A DNA stretch of 64,000 bases from Thamnidium elegans (lineage: Eukaryota; Mucoromycota; Mucoromycetes; Mucorales; Mucoraceae). The notes beneath the pieces were generated by a model. The model worked only from the letters and a program-made list of their open reading frames with translations, had not been told where the DNA came from and made no database searches. A program made the position numbers and the translations under genes. The stretch covers positions 744,001 to 808,000 of the forward strand of contig JAIXMG010000008.1 of the NCBI GenBank assembly GCA_025201345.1, written 5' to 3'. This document shows positions 31,810-44,273 of this stretch, in pieces; position 1 is the first letter of the stretch, and every line of letters begins with the position of its first letter.

Positions 31810-32944
31810 ATGGCTTATATCCAACAACAACAAGTACAACAAGATCTTTGTCGAGGTACTACTATTATTACTTTGCTATTAACAATGTACCAGAAAACAG
31901 CTAACATAATGTTCTTTCATATAGGCCGTAAACGTCGTAATGAAGATGAAGACATGGTTGATTGTAGTTATATAAATAAAGCACCTTTACAACAACGTCG
32001 AAGCTCTAAATGTATTAAACTAAGCGAGTTGAAAAAACAAAAGACGGGAGTTCAAAAGAGATCGATTAGAGGAGCTTTATTAGGTACGCAGCAAAAAGCA
32101 AAAAAAAAAAAAACAATACATAAATATTGACTTTCCTCCCCTTTTCTTCTCCTTTTATGTAGAAACGATGGATAAAGATGGATTGATTAATATTATAAAT
32201 TCATTGTTAAATAAGCAACCAAATATAAGGCAAGAAATTATGCAGTATATTCCAGCACCAACTATCTCTTCAAGTATGAATGTACTGGTTGATTTGGAAA
32301 AGAAGTTTATTCAGAGCTTTCCATTTAATAAGAATGGACCGGGTACAGATGATTATACGTTTTCCCGAGTGAGAGAATACCTTAACGACCTTATTGTACG
32401 TGACTTTGTTTTTGTTTTTGTGGTTGTTGTTTATTAATGCACTTATTTATTGTATTATAGGATACCTTGTTGCAGTATGCCAATCATTTTACTTCATCTC
32501 AAGTATTTCCATCTACATGCTTCTCATTTCTTGATCATGCTACATATATCGCACACAGATTACCAAATTGGGATAATGATGAAAACAACAGCTTAAAAAA
32601 GAATTTATATCAGGATTTAAATAACTTTTGGAAACTGGCTATTCAAAATATAGCTTCTAATTTACGTCAAGGTGAATATTACATTAATTCGGAAACAGTT
32701 AGCGAATGGGCAAAAAGGTAAAAGAAAAAGTCCGCTTTTTAAAAAGAAAAAAGAAAACTAAAAATACTTTTTTTTTAGTCTTGCTCAACATAATAGTATT
32801 ACAAACGGATATTATTTTAATGAATCAGTACATGAATTTACAAGTCAATTAGGTTATATGATTGGATTACCAGAAACAAATCAAGAAAATACTACAAGTA
32901 TCACTCCTTTAAAGACCACTTCTATTGTAGGTGATAGAAGATAA
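31810..32944 (+). CDS. STS1: STS1/Cut8 nuclear proteasome tethering factor
   Basis: Exons 31810-31855, 31925-32083, 32163-32395, 32461-32717 and 32779-32944; 861 nt, 286 aa. The basic N-terminus has a nuclear-import-like cluster (GRKRRNED) and Lys-rich run. The helical core starts LINIINSLLNKQPNIRQEI...IPAPTISS, contains FPFNKNGPGTDDYTFSRVREYL and FLDHATYIAHRLPNWD, and ends in a Cut8-type helix (EWAKSLAQHNSITNG). Cut8/Sts1 anchors 26S proteasomes at the nuclear envelope and is itself short-lived. All introns are 63-79 nt and phases close. Confidence 0.85.
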
Positions 32945-33142
32945 AATATATATCCCCCCATACACACACACACACAAACATACAAAGCACACAAACCCCC
33001 CCCCCCCCATTTTTAAAAATAAAATAAACTTTTTTTTTTTTTTTTTTTTTTGCCTTGGCAAATGTGGCTTACATTTTTACATGTATAAAAAGGTACACAC
33101 ATTTTTTTTTTAGTTTGTTTTTTCCCTTTGTAATATATTATA

Positions 33143-34808
33143 ATGTCTACTACACCTTCACCACCTAATTCACCTGAAGCTTCTTCAAGTACTAAAAGAA
33201 AGAGCGTACGTCCGCCTTCTATTGTAGTAGAGACACTTGGCGCAACCACTTCCGAAACCAAGGAAGGGTTACGTAAAATAAATAATTATTTATTAAAGAA
33301 AGAAATTGGTAGAGGTGCATTTGGAACAGTGCATCTCGGTATAGATGAGAACACGAATACAGAATACGTAAGTCTTTATTTTATTTTTTTACCAAGGAAA
33401 CATACTAATAATAATAATGTACAGGCTATCAAAGAATTTAGCAAGTCAAGGTTAAGAAAAAAGGAACAAATGGACTTATTTCGTAGTGGCGGTCCAAGAG
33501 GCCGTCGTCTGATGGGATTAGGTGTTGGAAGAGCTGCTGCTGCTGCAAAAAGTTCAAATCCACTTGATCTTGTACGCGGTGAGATGGCGGTGTTAAAGAA
33601 ACTAAATCATCCACATATCGTAAGATTATTTGAAGTTTTAGATGATCCTTCAGGCGATTCACTTTATATGGGTGAGGTAAACCAGATGTTGTTCTGTAAA
33701 CGAATAACCGTAACTTATTTTTTTTTCCTTCGTTTAGTGTTTGAAATGATGCATAAAGGTGTACTGATGGAAATTGAAGTGGATCAAGTCGCTAAACCCT
33801 TTTCGGAAGACGTCGCTAGAAGATATTTTAAAGAAATGATGCTTGGTATTGAATACTGTAAGTAATATAATATTGCTAGTGTTGTTGTTGTTTTTTTTAA
33901 CGCATCTTTTTTTATATATATATATTATTATTATTATATTAGTGCACGCAAATGATATTGTTCATCGCGATATTAAGCCAGACAACTTGCTATTATCTAA
34001 AGAGGACGTATTAAAGATTGTTGATTTTGGTGTATCGGAAATCTTTGTCAAAGGAAACGATAGATTAAAGAAATCAGCGGGTAGTCCTGCATTTATGGCA
34101 CCCGAGTTATGTGTTGCCAAACATGGTGAGGTATCCGGAAAAGCGACTGATATTTGGTCGATGGGTGTTACATTGTATTGTATGGTCTTTGGAAAAACGC
34201 CTTTTGTTAGTACCAATTTATTAGAGTTGTACGAGATGATCAAGGATGCACCGTAAAGTTATATTTTGTTGAAGGAGAGGATCTACATGTATGTTTCTTT
34301 TTCACTAAACTTTTTTCTTCTTGTTTAGTATTGACTTTGGTGATAAAAGTGGAAACTTGTTGGATTTGCTTCAAAGAGTTTTAGATAGAAACCCGGATAC
34401 GCGTATTACGATGAAAGAACTTCGTGTAAGTAAATTTGTGTGTGTTTAGAGTATAAAAGTGCTAATCTATATACGCGTGTATAGAATCATGCTTGGATCA
34501 CTAATGATGATACTGAGACTATGATCTCTGAAGAAGATAATTGTGATGTTGTTACTGAAGTTACCGAAGAGGAAATGAATAATGCTATTAAGAGTATTGC
34601 TAGTATCTTTGCTGTGGTAAGTTTTTTTTTTTAAAAAAAAAAGAGTAATTGAATATATAGTAGTTTAACACAAGTGATTTTGTTGCAGATAAAGGCTGTA
34701 TCTAAATTCAAACGTCATTCTCGTTCTTTATCTCAGCAATCGTTAAACAAAATGATGGCAGAAGTTAAATTGGAAGAAGAATCAAAGAAATCATCAACTC
34801 TTATTTAG
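33143..34808 (+). CDS. Ser/Thr kinase of the CaMKK / SNF1-activating (SAK1-TOS3-ELM1) group
   Basis: Seven exons: 33143-33367, 33425-33671, 33738-33857, 33943-34252, 34329-34425, 34485-34616 and 34689-34808; 1251 nt, 416 aa. Kinase motifs in order: GRGAFGTVHLG (residue ~55), AIKEF, HRDIKPDNLLL, DFGVSE, and the activation segment SAGSPAFMAPE. The insert between beta-3 and alpha-C is Arg/Pro/Gly-rich (SGGPRGRRLMGLGVGR), the RP-insert diagnostic of CaMKKs. The C-terminal tail beyond NHAWIT is short and basic, and no clear calmodulin site is assigned. Expected role: activating kinase for AMPK/SNF1. Confidence 0.85.
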
Positions 34809-35130
34809 AAGCTTTTTTTTTATATGTTCTTTTGTTGTCCCCCCCCCCTTTTTTTTTTCTGAATAATAAGGATTTAGAATTTGTTAACTGTAAACCCAAT
34901 ATAGTCAAGAAATTACTTAAAACTAACACAATTTGATCTATTTATCAGAGACTATAAAACTTTAGTTAAAAGAACCTGAATAAAAGACAAATGTTCGACA
35001 TAATTGAAGATGAGGGGGAAAACCAATGTTCTGAGTTTAAACACCTTTTAAATCTTTTTCACCCCCAGGGACTCTTCTTATTTCTCTCTTTTTCTTAATC
35101 GCTAAATAACAATAAATTGCCTTTTTAAAA
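34809..35130. other. Intergenic between kinase and mL53
   Basis: Kinase 3' UTR and mL53 promoter; homopolymer C and T tracts at 34839-34857. Nothing else is seen. Confidence 0.4.
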
Positions 35131-35578
35131 ATGTTTATGAGACAAATTACAGAAATTAAGGTTGCTTTAGCTCCTTTCAATCTTGCTTCAAAGTCTTCCA
35201 GGTAAAAAAAAAAAAAACAGAAAGAAGAGGAAAAAAATAACGTTTTGACACCTTATACCCCGGTTATGTTTAGATTGTTTTTAAACCGTGTCAACACCAA
35301 TGGAGCACGTAAAGTAAACCCCAACATTAAAATCAACACTGACATTTTATCCGATCCTACTGCTTCTTCTCACATTCAAGTTGTTTACCGTAAGTGCCTT
35401 TTTTTTTTTCTTTTTTTTTTAATTTGTTATTATTTCATATTAACTAGTGTGTATGTGCATAGGTGACGGTCAAAAGCTTGCTTTTGAAGCTGATAAGATG
35501 AAGATTAACAATATCTTACAAATTGTTAACAAGCACGCAAAGAAATTAGAAGAAATTGAACAAGCCAAATCTTGGTAG
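35131..35578 (+). CDS. Mitochondrial ribosomal protein mL53
   Basis: Exons 35131-35201, 35274-35389 and 35463-35578; 303 nt, 100 aa. It opens MFMRQITEIKVALAPFNLASKSSRLFLNR and continues ARKVNPNIKINTDIL and DGQKLAFEADKMKINNILQIV, the thioredoxin-like Mrpl44/mL53 fold of the mitochondrial large subunit. Length agrees with yeast Mrpl44 (98 aa). No separate presequence is evident, as in other mL53 proteins. Confidence 0.88.
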
Positions 35579-35780
35579 AAAAAAAAAAGGATTGAATTTT
35601 TTAACTGTAAATACCAACAACTATTGTGTGATTTTTAATAATAAAAGCAAAATATATAGAACAAATACAGGCGTGGGTTATATGTATATGTATATAAAAA
35701 GTGAATTTATTAAAAAAGGGGAGGGAGAAAAAAAGTGTATGTATTTAAAATAAAAGGGGGAGGGGAAGCTTAAATAAGAA

Positions 35781-38700
35781 TTAGTTATCATAGGCAAGAA
35801 TAGTACCGAGCCATTTCTCAACATCAGCAACAGGCATATTCTTACGAGCAGAGTAATCTTGGATTTGATCTTTATCGACCTTACCAACAGCGAAATATTT
35901 ACTTTCTTTATGACCAAAGAACAAGCCACTAACAGAGGCAGGAGGATCCATAGCAAGTGATTCAGTTAAAGTAATACCAGTCTTTTCAGAAATCTTTCCT
36001 AAATCCCACATAGTCTTCTTTTCTGTATGATCTGGTTGAGAAGGATAACCAGGTGCAGGTCGAATACCTTGATAACGTACTGCAAATAAATCGGCTGCAG
36101 ATAATGTTTCATCAGATGCGTAACCCCATTCCTTTCTACGTACTTCTTCATGAAGTGCTTCTGCAAAGGCTTCTGCTAAACGATCTGCAATAGCTTTCAC
36201 CATAATGCTGTTATAATCATCTTGATCTGCTTCGTATTCTTCAACAAGCTTTTCACAACCGAAACCGGTACTGACAGCAAACATACCAAGATAATCAGGA
36301 ATACCAGATTCTTTAGGAGATACAAAATCGGAAAGGCAGTAGTAGGGCTCTTCGGTTTCCTTTTCTACTTGTTGACGAAGACCGTAGTAGACACCAGCTA
36401 CAGTCTCACAGGACTCATCAGTATAGATTTCAATATCATCACCAACAGAATGAGCAGGGTAAAACCCAATAATACCACGAGCAGTAAGTAACTTATTATC
36501 AATAATGTTCTTGAGCATATCAGTTGCATCCTTGTAAAGAATTTTAGCTTCAGGTCCTACGTGCTCATCATCAAAAATCTTGGGGAAGCCTCTGTTAGGG
36601 TATCGACCACGAAGTTGAAAGACTTGGAAGAATGGATTCCAATCAATATGATCTACCAACTTCTCAAGTGGGTAATTGTCATATACTTTTTCACCAAGGA
36701 AAGTAGGTTTATGTGGTGGAGGCGATTGAATCCAATCAATCTTACATCTTTTGTCTCGTGCGTTTTGCAACGATAAAAGCTTACGTTCTTCTAAACCTTC
36801 AAAGTATTCTTCACGCATCTCGTCGTATTCGTCACGAATGTCTTCTGCAAATTCTTCGCATACATTTCTGTCCAAGAGACTAGCAACGACAGGTACACTA
36901 CGAGAGGCATCCAATACATAGATAATTGGGGATGAGTATTGAGGTGCAATCTTAACGGCAGTATGCATTTTACTAGTGGTTGCACCACCAATAAGAATAG
37001 GAATCTTAAGTCCTGCCTTTTCACATTCTTTGGCAACAATTACCATCTCTTCCAATGAGGGAGTAATAAGTCCAGAGAGACCAATGACATCGGCCTTTTC
37101 TTCAATGGCGCTCTTGATAATCTTGTCCCAGGGTACCATTACGCCTAAATCAACTACTCGGTAGTTGTTACAACCGAGCACTACACCACAAATGTTCTTA
37201 CCAATATCGTGCACATCTCCCTTGACGGTGGCCATAATGACTGTACCGTTACCACGGATTTCAGTCTCACCTGTGATAAGCATATCTTCTTCTTTTTCAA
37301 TTTTAATGAATTCTACTAAATGAGCAACAGCTTTCTTCATAACACTATTGTAAAAAAAAAAAAAAAAAAAAAAAATTGCTTAATAAACTTGGCTTTTAAA
37401 AATTATTATAATATACTTTACCGTGCAGAACGGATAACTTGAGGTAAAAACATTTTTCCTTTACCAAATAAATCACCAACAACGGTCATACCAGACATCA
37501 AGGGGCCTTCAATGACGTTAAGAGAACGAGGATATTTGGCTTTATCAATACGAGCTTCTTCTGTATCTTCAACAATGAACTTCATAATACCCTTCACCAA
37601 AGCATGAGAGATACGTTCAGTAACAGGCCAAGCTCTCCATTCTTCTAAATCTTCGTCCTTTTTAGCATCTTTACTGTGAAGTTTTGCATAATCCAAGAGT
37701 TTTTCTGTTACTTCAGGATCGCGGTTCCAAACAGCATCTTCACAGAGCTTAAGTAAATCCTTGGGGATATCATCATACACGGTTAAGAAACCGGCATTGA
37801 CAATACCCATATCCATACCCACTTTAACAGCATGGTACAAAAACACAGAATGCATTGCTTCACGCACTTTGTCCATGCCACGGAACGCAAACGATAAATT
37901 AGATACACCACCACTGATTTTAGCACCGGGTAAATTCTTTTTAATACCGATACATGCGTTAATGAACTCTACACCGTAATTGTTGTGTTCCTCCATACCG
38001 GTAGCAATCGTAAGAATGTTGGGATCAAAGATAATATCGTAAGGGTTGAACCCGACCTTTTCGACGAGGATGTTATAGGAACGCGTACAGATTTCGATCT
38101 TGCGCTCTGCTTCAGCGGCTTGACCAACTTCGTCAAATGCCATGACGACAACAGCAGCACCAAATCTTTTGACGATCTTGGCCTTACGGATGAACTCTTC
38201 TTCGCCTTCTTTTAAAGAAATGGAGTTCACAATACATTTACCTTGTGCACATCGAAGACCGGCTTCAATCACTGCAAAGTTGGATGAATCCACCATTAGA
38301 GGGACACGAGAACAGTCAGGGTCCGAAGCTAACATGTTGAGAAATTTGGTCATGGCGGCTTTACCGTCTAATAAACCCTCATCGAAATTAGCATCCACAA
38401 CTTGGGCTCCGTTCTCTACCTGCGATCTGGCAATAGCTAATGCTTCTTCGTACTCTCCCTTTAAGATGTGACGACAAAATTTACGGGAACCGGCTACGTT
38501 ACATCGCTCACCGACGTTAACGAAACCTGTGTTTTCGTCCACACGAAGTACTTCGAGACCAGAGAGTAACATGACATCAGATTTAGAAGCGGGTTTAGTA
38601 CGAGGATTGTATTTTCTACAGACATCGGCAACTGCCTAAAATTTAAATTTTAATAATCGTGTTGTTATTGTTTTTTTTTGTGCGACGATCTTTTTACCTT

Positions 38701-39861
38701 GATGTGATCAGGTGTTGTACCACAACATCCACCGACAATTGTAACAAGGCCTTCTTTGGCGAATGGCTCAACGTTTTTAGCCATATCCTGAGGACTTTCA
38801 TCGTACTCACCCATAGCATTAGGAAGACCCTATTATTATTTTTTTAAAAGAAAAAAATTCGCATAAGATTTTATAACCGAGAAAATAACAATAATAAAAA
38901 CTTACAGCATTAGGGTAACAAATAATATGAGTATCTGTAAATCTACTGATGTTTTGTACAAAAGGTTTCATTTGTTCAGCACCCAAAGCACAATTCAAAC
39001 CAAATGCAACAGGGTTAGCATGATTCAATGAAGTAACAAACGCTTCACCCGTTTGACCAGAAAGTGTACGACCACTTTGATCAACAATTGTACCTGAAAT
39101 AAAAAGAGGGACCTTGGGGCGGCTATTCAAAAAATAATTAAAAAAAATCCGAATAGATGATCTATTTTTTTTTTTTTTTTTTTCCTACTTGTCTAATTCA
39201 AACACTACATCGATAGCGTAAAGTGCAGCTTTAGCATTTAATGTATCAAAAATTGTTTCTACTAGCAAAATATCAGCACCACCGTCTAATAAACCACGTA
39301 CTTGTTCTGAATAGGCTTCTACAAGTTCGTCAAATGTAACGTTTCTGAAAGCTGGGTTTTCTACAGAAGGAGAGATAGAACAGGTACGATTGGTAGGACC
39401 GATAGCACCACAAACAAATCGTCGGATACCTGTTGCTTTAGTTACATCGTCACAGGCACGTTTGGCTAATTCGGCACCTTCTTTGTTAAGACGGTATGCA
39501 TAATTTTCTAAAGCATAATCTAATTGAGCAATTGATGTGGAACTGAAGGTGTTGGTTTCTACCATATCTGCACCTGCTTCCAAGTATTGACGATGGATGG
39601 TGTAGATAGCGTCTGGTTTGGTGAGGGTTAATAAATCGTTATTGCCTTTCAAGTCTTTAGCCCAGGTTAAAAATTCTTGTCCTATTTTAATTTTGTTTAG
39701 TATCATTTGGATTTGTCATTTGTCATTGTTTTATTATTACCGCGAAAATCGGATTCTTGGAGCTTTAACCTTTGCACCATGGTACCCATAGCTCCGTCAA
39801 GGAACATAATACGTTCCTTTAAAGTCTTTTCAAGGTATTCAAAAGTATCTACTTTATCCAT
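35781..39861 (-). CDS. Cobalamin-dependent methionine synthase (MetH/MTR)
   Basis: Six exons: 39741-39861, 39189-39681, 38906-39122, 38698-38829, 37422-38635 and 35781-37344; 3741 nt, 1246 aa, equal in length to E. coli MetH (1227) and human MTR (1265). Domains in order: homocysteine domain (DGAMGTMVQ; zinc ligands Cys249 in [10 protein letters not shown] and Cys312/313 in [10 protein letters not shown]); pterin domain ([27 protein letters not shown]); B12 cap and Rossmann domains ([10 protein letters not shown] with lower-axial His near 771, and the downstream [13 protein letters not shown]); SAM-binding reactivation domain ([15 protein letters not shown]). All catalytic elements are intact. 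It methylates homocysteine with 5-methyl-THF via methylcobalamin in the cytosol. Confidence 0.97.
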
Positions 39862-40347
39862 TTTTTTTTTTAGTGTCAAAAATAAAAAGTTGAAGGGAAA
39901 AAAGAGAGGAAAAGTAATGTTGGGTAAAAAAAAAATCTGCTTAAAAAAGCATCTCCTTTTTTTTTGTAGATTGTCACGTGCACGCACGAACACTTGACAG
40001 GATATCATTTGTTAGTTTTTTTTTAAGGTTGACAAGTTGGTTACGTTTTTTTTTTTTTTCGGGTTGGATGGTTTATACTTGTTTTTTTTTTAAAAAAAAA
40101 AAAGGTATATTGGATTAATCGAGACATCATTGTTGTTAAGAGATATTTTATTTATTTCATACGGCCCTAAAAGAAAGTATTTTTTAGTACAGTTGACATA
40201 ATCAGTTATTGTAGCTCAGTCTGATTCTGAAACTGCTTTAAAGGATAAACTTACCAGAATTGTGCGAATACTTTCCATGTTATCCAAGTTTAACTCTTAT
40301 TGGATTCTAGACACATGCACTGATATAATAAATTCCTTGAAACAAAC

Positions 40348-40383
<36 letters not shown>

Positions 40384-41034
40384 TCAAAAATAAAAAATAA
40401 AAAGTATACAAGCTTTTTTATAATAATTAACACGTACAAAATAAATTGTAACGTCAAAACAAACAGATACAACTCTACTAAAATTAGATAGAAGAGTCAG
40501 ATACGCCACTTTTTTTTTCAATAGACTGTTTATGCTTGATAAAGGCATACTTGCGACTATGTCTATTATCACTTCGTCAAGAGATATGCGTCAAGAAGTA
40601 ATGGAGGGATATCTAAGTAAATTTAAAAATGTAAGGGTTGAAAATGGAAACTATGTCTTTCTCAAGGATTGAAGGAGGGATTGCTATTTGGGTATAGAAA
40701 CACATAAAGTTTCTAAATATACTTTCAGCTACGAAAGTAACACCTAAGGACATGGTATTATGCTAGAACGTGTTAAATATGGTTGCATATAAATACTATC
40801 ACAGAACCCATATCCGTAACGGCGTTTTTTCTTATTCGCGGTATATTTACGCGTTCTATTTCATTTATTCACATTAATTTTATAAAAAGGACTTTCTGCG
40901 TGAATTATATGAGCTTAAATGCATATATATATATAAAAGCGAGTTTTTCTTTGATTAATGAATGTGTGAAAAAAAGTATACATATAGGATAAGAAAAATC
41001 ATAGAATGAACATTTTTCCCTTTTATCTCTTAAA
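39862..41034. other. Intergenic, metH promoter side
   Basis: Several T/A tracts (for example 40351-40379). A TGTAGCTCAGTCTG string at 40210-40223 looks like a tRNA D-arm but has no matching acceptor or T arm. A TATAAAAG at 40932-40939 lies about 100 nt before the next ORF and may be its TATA box. No gene is supported. Confidence 0.4.
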
Positions 41035-41574
41035 ATGATATTACCTCCAGATGTACCTGATGATTACACTATCCCACAGAGTACAAGATCTCTACTGAAC
41101 TTACCAAGCTACGTACTTACTACTCCAATAATTAATATAGCGGATATCGAGAATCACATCAACGTTCTCCCTACAGACGTTATATTGAAAAATCAAGCTT
41201 CACAAATATATTACAAAATTAAAGACGCATTAAATACTGTTATCGATAGTCCTAAAAGTTCAAGTGTTTTGTTTGAAAGAACAAGAGAATATTTTAGACA
41301 TTTTCTTTCTAAATTTACTCGTTGGAAGTTTAAAAAAGAATTTATGGAGCTTTATAATGCTAAGCTGGCTTCTTTACAACATGAACGGGTGGTTTCAGAG
41401 TCGCGAAAAAAAATGTACAAGCAGGCTCAGCTTTTAGCAGTCGATCTAGTTAGTCAATCAATGCAAGAATTCAGAGAAGAGTTTATTATCAGTAAAAAGC
41501 CTTGTTTGTGTACATACACTACGGACGAAGAAGAAGAAGAAGAATTCTCTGTTACAGAACCATGTCTAGATTAA
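41035..41574 (+). CDS. Orphan protein, helical with acidic tail
   Basis: 179-aa single-exon ORF, much longer than chance for this composition. N-terminal half is Leu/Pro/Thr-rich; the middle is a charged helix (RYFRHFLSKFTRWKFKKEFM-like run, then HERVVSESRKKMYKQAQLL). The C-terminus is CLCTYTTDEEEEEEFSVTEP. No signal peptide, membrane segment or known domain recognised. An upstream TATAAAAG supports expression. Confidence 0.5.
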   Translation: MILPPDVPDDYTIPQSTRSLLNLPSYVLTTPIINIADIENHINVLPTDVILKNQASQIYYKIKDALNTVIDSPKSSSVLFERTREYFRHFLSKFTRWKFKKEFMELYNAKLASLQHERVVSESRKKMYKQAQLLAVDLVSQSMQEFREEFIISKKPCLCTYTTDEEEEEEFSVTEPCLD

Positions 41575-42034
41575 ATCTACAAGGTGGTTTTGTAACTTTT
41601 TTTTTTATTTACTTTGAAAAAATTAATAAAATTAAATAAAAAGCTTATGAGAACAAAAGTTCTTTGTAGTGGCATTTGAATAAAATACTACATATAAATT
41701 ATGCTTTATCCGGAAAAAAGTATATTTATTTATCAATTCAAGTTAGTTTTCATATTATACATAGTTTTTTTTTAAAAAAAAAACAGTTGGGACAATTGGT
41801 TCTTTATACGATATATTCTGCTTTATACAAGCTTTATCATCTTTTTATTTATTCCAGTAAAGAAAGCACTTTTTCACATCAGTGGGCCTTTTTTTTTTAA
41901 AAAAAAAAAAACTCAGTCATTTTTTTAGCGGTGACATCACTAATCAGCGCCGCCGCACTTTTTTTTTTTTTTGGCAAAGGTGTAAATGTCCATTAGGCGG
42001 CCAAGAATTCTAGAGTTCCTTCTCTGCAAGTAAT
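41575..42034. other. Intergenic, eS8 promoter
   Basis: Low-complexity 3' flank of the orphan, then a compact block with GCGGTGACATCACTAAT and GCGCCGCCGC (41928-41958), followed by a T tract; these are probably promoter elements of the ribosomal protein gene. The CRE-like TGACATCA at 41933-41940 is suggestive only. Confidence 0.4.
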
Positions 42035-43058
42035 ATGGGTAAAGTGACGATATACATACATCCATCCGATATCAATATACTTATATACATCCATCCATTT
42101 AGGTATTAGCCGTGATTCTCGCCATAAGCGTAGCGCTACCGGTGCTAGACGTGATCAATATAGAAAGAAGAGAAAGTAAGTTTTTTTTTTCTTCGTATGT
42201 GTATATATAAAGATTTTTGGATAGCAAAATTATAAGCGACTTTGTCAATTTCAGAATAAGGACTACAGACCGAAAAAAAAAATACAACATGAACTTAAAA
42301 TTGCGCTAAATCTCATTTATATATACATAAACATGGTGAAGTAGATCAACATTGAGAAACTAACATTTCTTTTTTTTTGATAGGTTCGAGTTAGGTCGTC
42401 AATCTGCTAACACCAAGTTAGGTGCCAAGCGTATTCATCTCGTCCGTGTTCGTGGTGGTAACTTCAAGCGTCGTGCTCTTCGTCTTGAATCCGGTAACTT
42501 CTCTTGGGGTTCCGAAGGTATCTCTCGCAAGACTCGTGCTTTGACTGTTGTCTACAACTCTTCCAACAACGAGTTGGTCCGTACCAACACTCTCGTTAAG
42601 GGTGCCGTCATTCAAATTGATGCTACTCCTTTCCGTCAATGGTATGAGTCCCACTACGCCATTGCTCTTGGTAAGCCCAAGGCTGGTGAAGCTGCTGTAA
42701 GTACACACATCAACAACAAAAAATATGAAATAATGAGGTAACTGACTTTTTTATTATTAGCCTGTCGCTGCTGAAAAGAAGTCCAACAGTGTTGAGAAGA
42801 AGATTGCTGCTCGTGCTGCCACTTCCGCTATTGATCCTCTCTTGAACGATCAATTCAATGCTGGTCGTCTCTATGCTGTCATTGCCTCTCGTCCCGGTCA
42901 ATCTGGTCGTTGTGATGGTTATATTCTCGAGGGTAAGGAACTTGAGTTCTACCTCCGTAAGATTAAGGTAAATATACATATAAGCAGTGTTTTTTTATTA
43001 TGTAAACAAGTGTAAACTAACTTCTTTTTTTTTATTATTATAGTCTAAGAAGAATTAA
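42035..43058 (+). CDS. RPS8: Ribosomal protein eS8 (40S S8)
   Basis: Five exons: 42035-42038 (4 nt), 42103-42175, 42384-42696, 42761-42967 and 43044-43058; 612 nt, 203 aa. Splicing ATGG to GTATTAGC gives [20 protein letters not shown], the conserved eS8 start. Then come [16 protein letters not shown] and [15 protein letters not shown]; the gene ends YLRKIKSKKN. Codons are biased to C-ending and CGT/GGT/AAG forms, unlike neighbours, as expected for very high expression. Intron 2 is 208 nt, about four times the local norm; no C/D boxes were found in it. Confidence 0.95.
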
Positions 43059-43496
43059 ATTTCTTAACTTTTTCAATTTTCTTTTTTATGTGCTTAATTT
43101 TTTTTTTGTGCAAATTGAGGATTTAAAATTTTTAAATAAACACAACTTCTGTAAAAAAAAAATATTATTCTTCCATTGCTACATAAACTTTGAACGTATT
43201 CTCCCAAAATATTAGCTAATCGTGACTGTTAATACTTCAGATAAAATACGTTACCAAAGTCAAAAAGACGTATAATTGACTTTATTTGTCTTTGGTACTT
43301 TTAAATATCCTTCATCCAAGAGTTTTGTTCCAGTATCGCCATCATATTTAGAGCCTGTCTTTGAAACGCCATATCACACTTTGAGGCATTTTTTTTTCTA
43401 TAAATATCAATGCCATCACACGCCCTTCCCTTGTTTTTTCTTAAAGCTAATGATGTTGACGCCACTTCACCTCGATACAAAATTATTTTAAAGCTA
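43059..43496. other. Intergenic, nothing recognised
   Basis: eS8 3' flank followed by A+T-rich sequence leading into the MITE. A 71-codon plus-strand ORF (43276-43491) has no recognisable content. Confidence 0.4.
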
Positions 43497-43669
43497 CAGT
43501 AGTTGCTCTATTTAAAGATGTTCAATTTAAGTGTAGGTTCTATTTAAGGGCGGATTTCTCCACGACACATTCTTCCTTCCCCCACTTTAACACCACTATT
43601 ATCGCTAATAATTGATTTAAGGGTGGATTTCCTGAGAATTTCGGCTACCCTTAAATAGAGCCGCTATTG
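43497..43669. mobile_element. Tc1/mariner-type MITE, 173 bp, TA target duplication
   Basis: Flanked by TA on both sides (43495-43496 and 43670-43671). Ends CAGTAGTTGCTCTATTTAA and TTAAATAGAGCCGCTATTG pair as 19-bp TIRs with three mismatches. Internal inverted motifs TTTAAGGG(C/T)GGATTT repeat inside. A second, partial member is at 9340-9430. No coding capacity; mobilisation by a Tc1/mariner transposase such as the dead one at 24.7-25.3 kb is inference. Confidence 0.75.
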
Positions 43670-43807
43670 TATTAATTTTAAACTATTCTTCATTGCGAGA
43701 TATTTGTAAACTCCTAGCTTCTAATCCAGTCATAATCAAATGCTGTTTAGGTTCGAAATACCCATCCATTTTTTTTTTTTTTTTTTTTGAAAATCTCTTT
43801 ACGGATA

Positions 43808-44273
43808 TTACTGGTTGAATTGATTTAAATAGTCTATCAACGACTTGGGCATTTCTAGAGTTTGTTTTGTATTGTAGAGATTGATTTTATTTAATTCATT
43901 TTTATTAAATACTTCATAATTAGTCCAATTCTTATCACTTGTATCAATGATAAAAGAACGAGTCTGATGTTCAACAGAACACTGCATGCCAAAACAGTAT
44001 ACTTCATATTCAACGCATTTTCCTATACTAAGGTGCCATTTTTTATTCCTGTTCACATTGTAATTTCTTGATACACATTCTATTTACACGTTTAGTGAAA
44101 AAAAAAAAAATACGACGGATCACTTTTCGCGTACGTACCTTTACGGATACCAGTTTCTCTAAGAACGGCAGATATAAGTTAGAATAAAATAAGTGAAGAA
44201 GAAGAAAAAAGATACAATAAATAAGTGATAAAATAGAGCTCACTTTTACTCGTGTGATATAATTACTCATCAT
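43808..44273 (-). pseudogene. Relic of a repeated Mucorales-type hypothetical gene
   Basis: Minus ORF 43808-44056 reads KWHLSIGKCVEYEVYCFGMQ, then CSVEHQTRSFIIDTSDKNW and TKQTLEMPKSLIDYLNQF. This pattern (W-LS-GK-VE...EH..HSFI-D..D..W) is familiar from a large family of uncharacterised, probably transposon-linked proteins in Mucorales. The upstream part (44057-44273) is out of frame. Family recognition is from memory and weak. Confidence 0.3.

Noticed and set aside
40205..40260. Possible tRNA (TGTAGCTCAGTCTG resembles a D-arm)
   Set aside because: No T-arm with GGTTCGA-type B box and no acceptor stem at the right distance. No convincing tRNA was found anywhere in the window.
42176..42383. 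snoRNA in the long eS8 intron 2
   Set aside because: Animal RPS8 introns host snoRNAs, so it was checked, but no box C/D pair or H/ACA hinge was found here.
43740..43775. GGTTCGAAA string resembling a tRNA T-arm
   Set aside because: No D-arm or acceptor stem upstream; isolated match.
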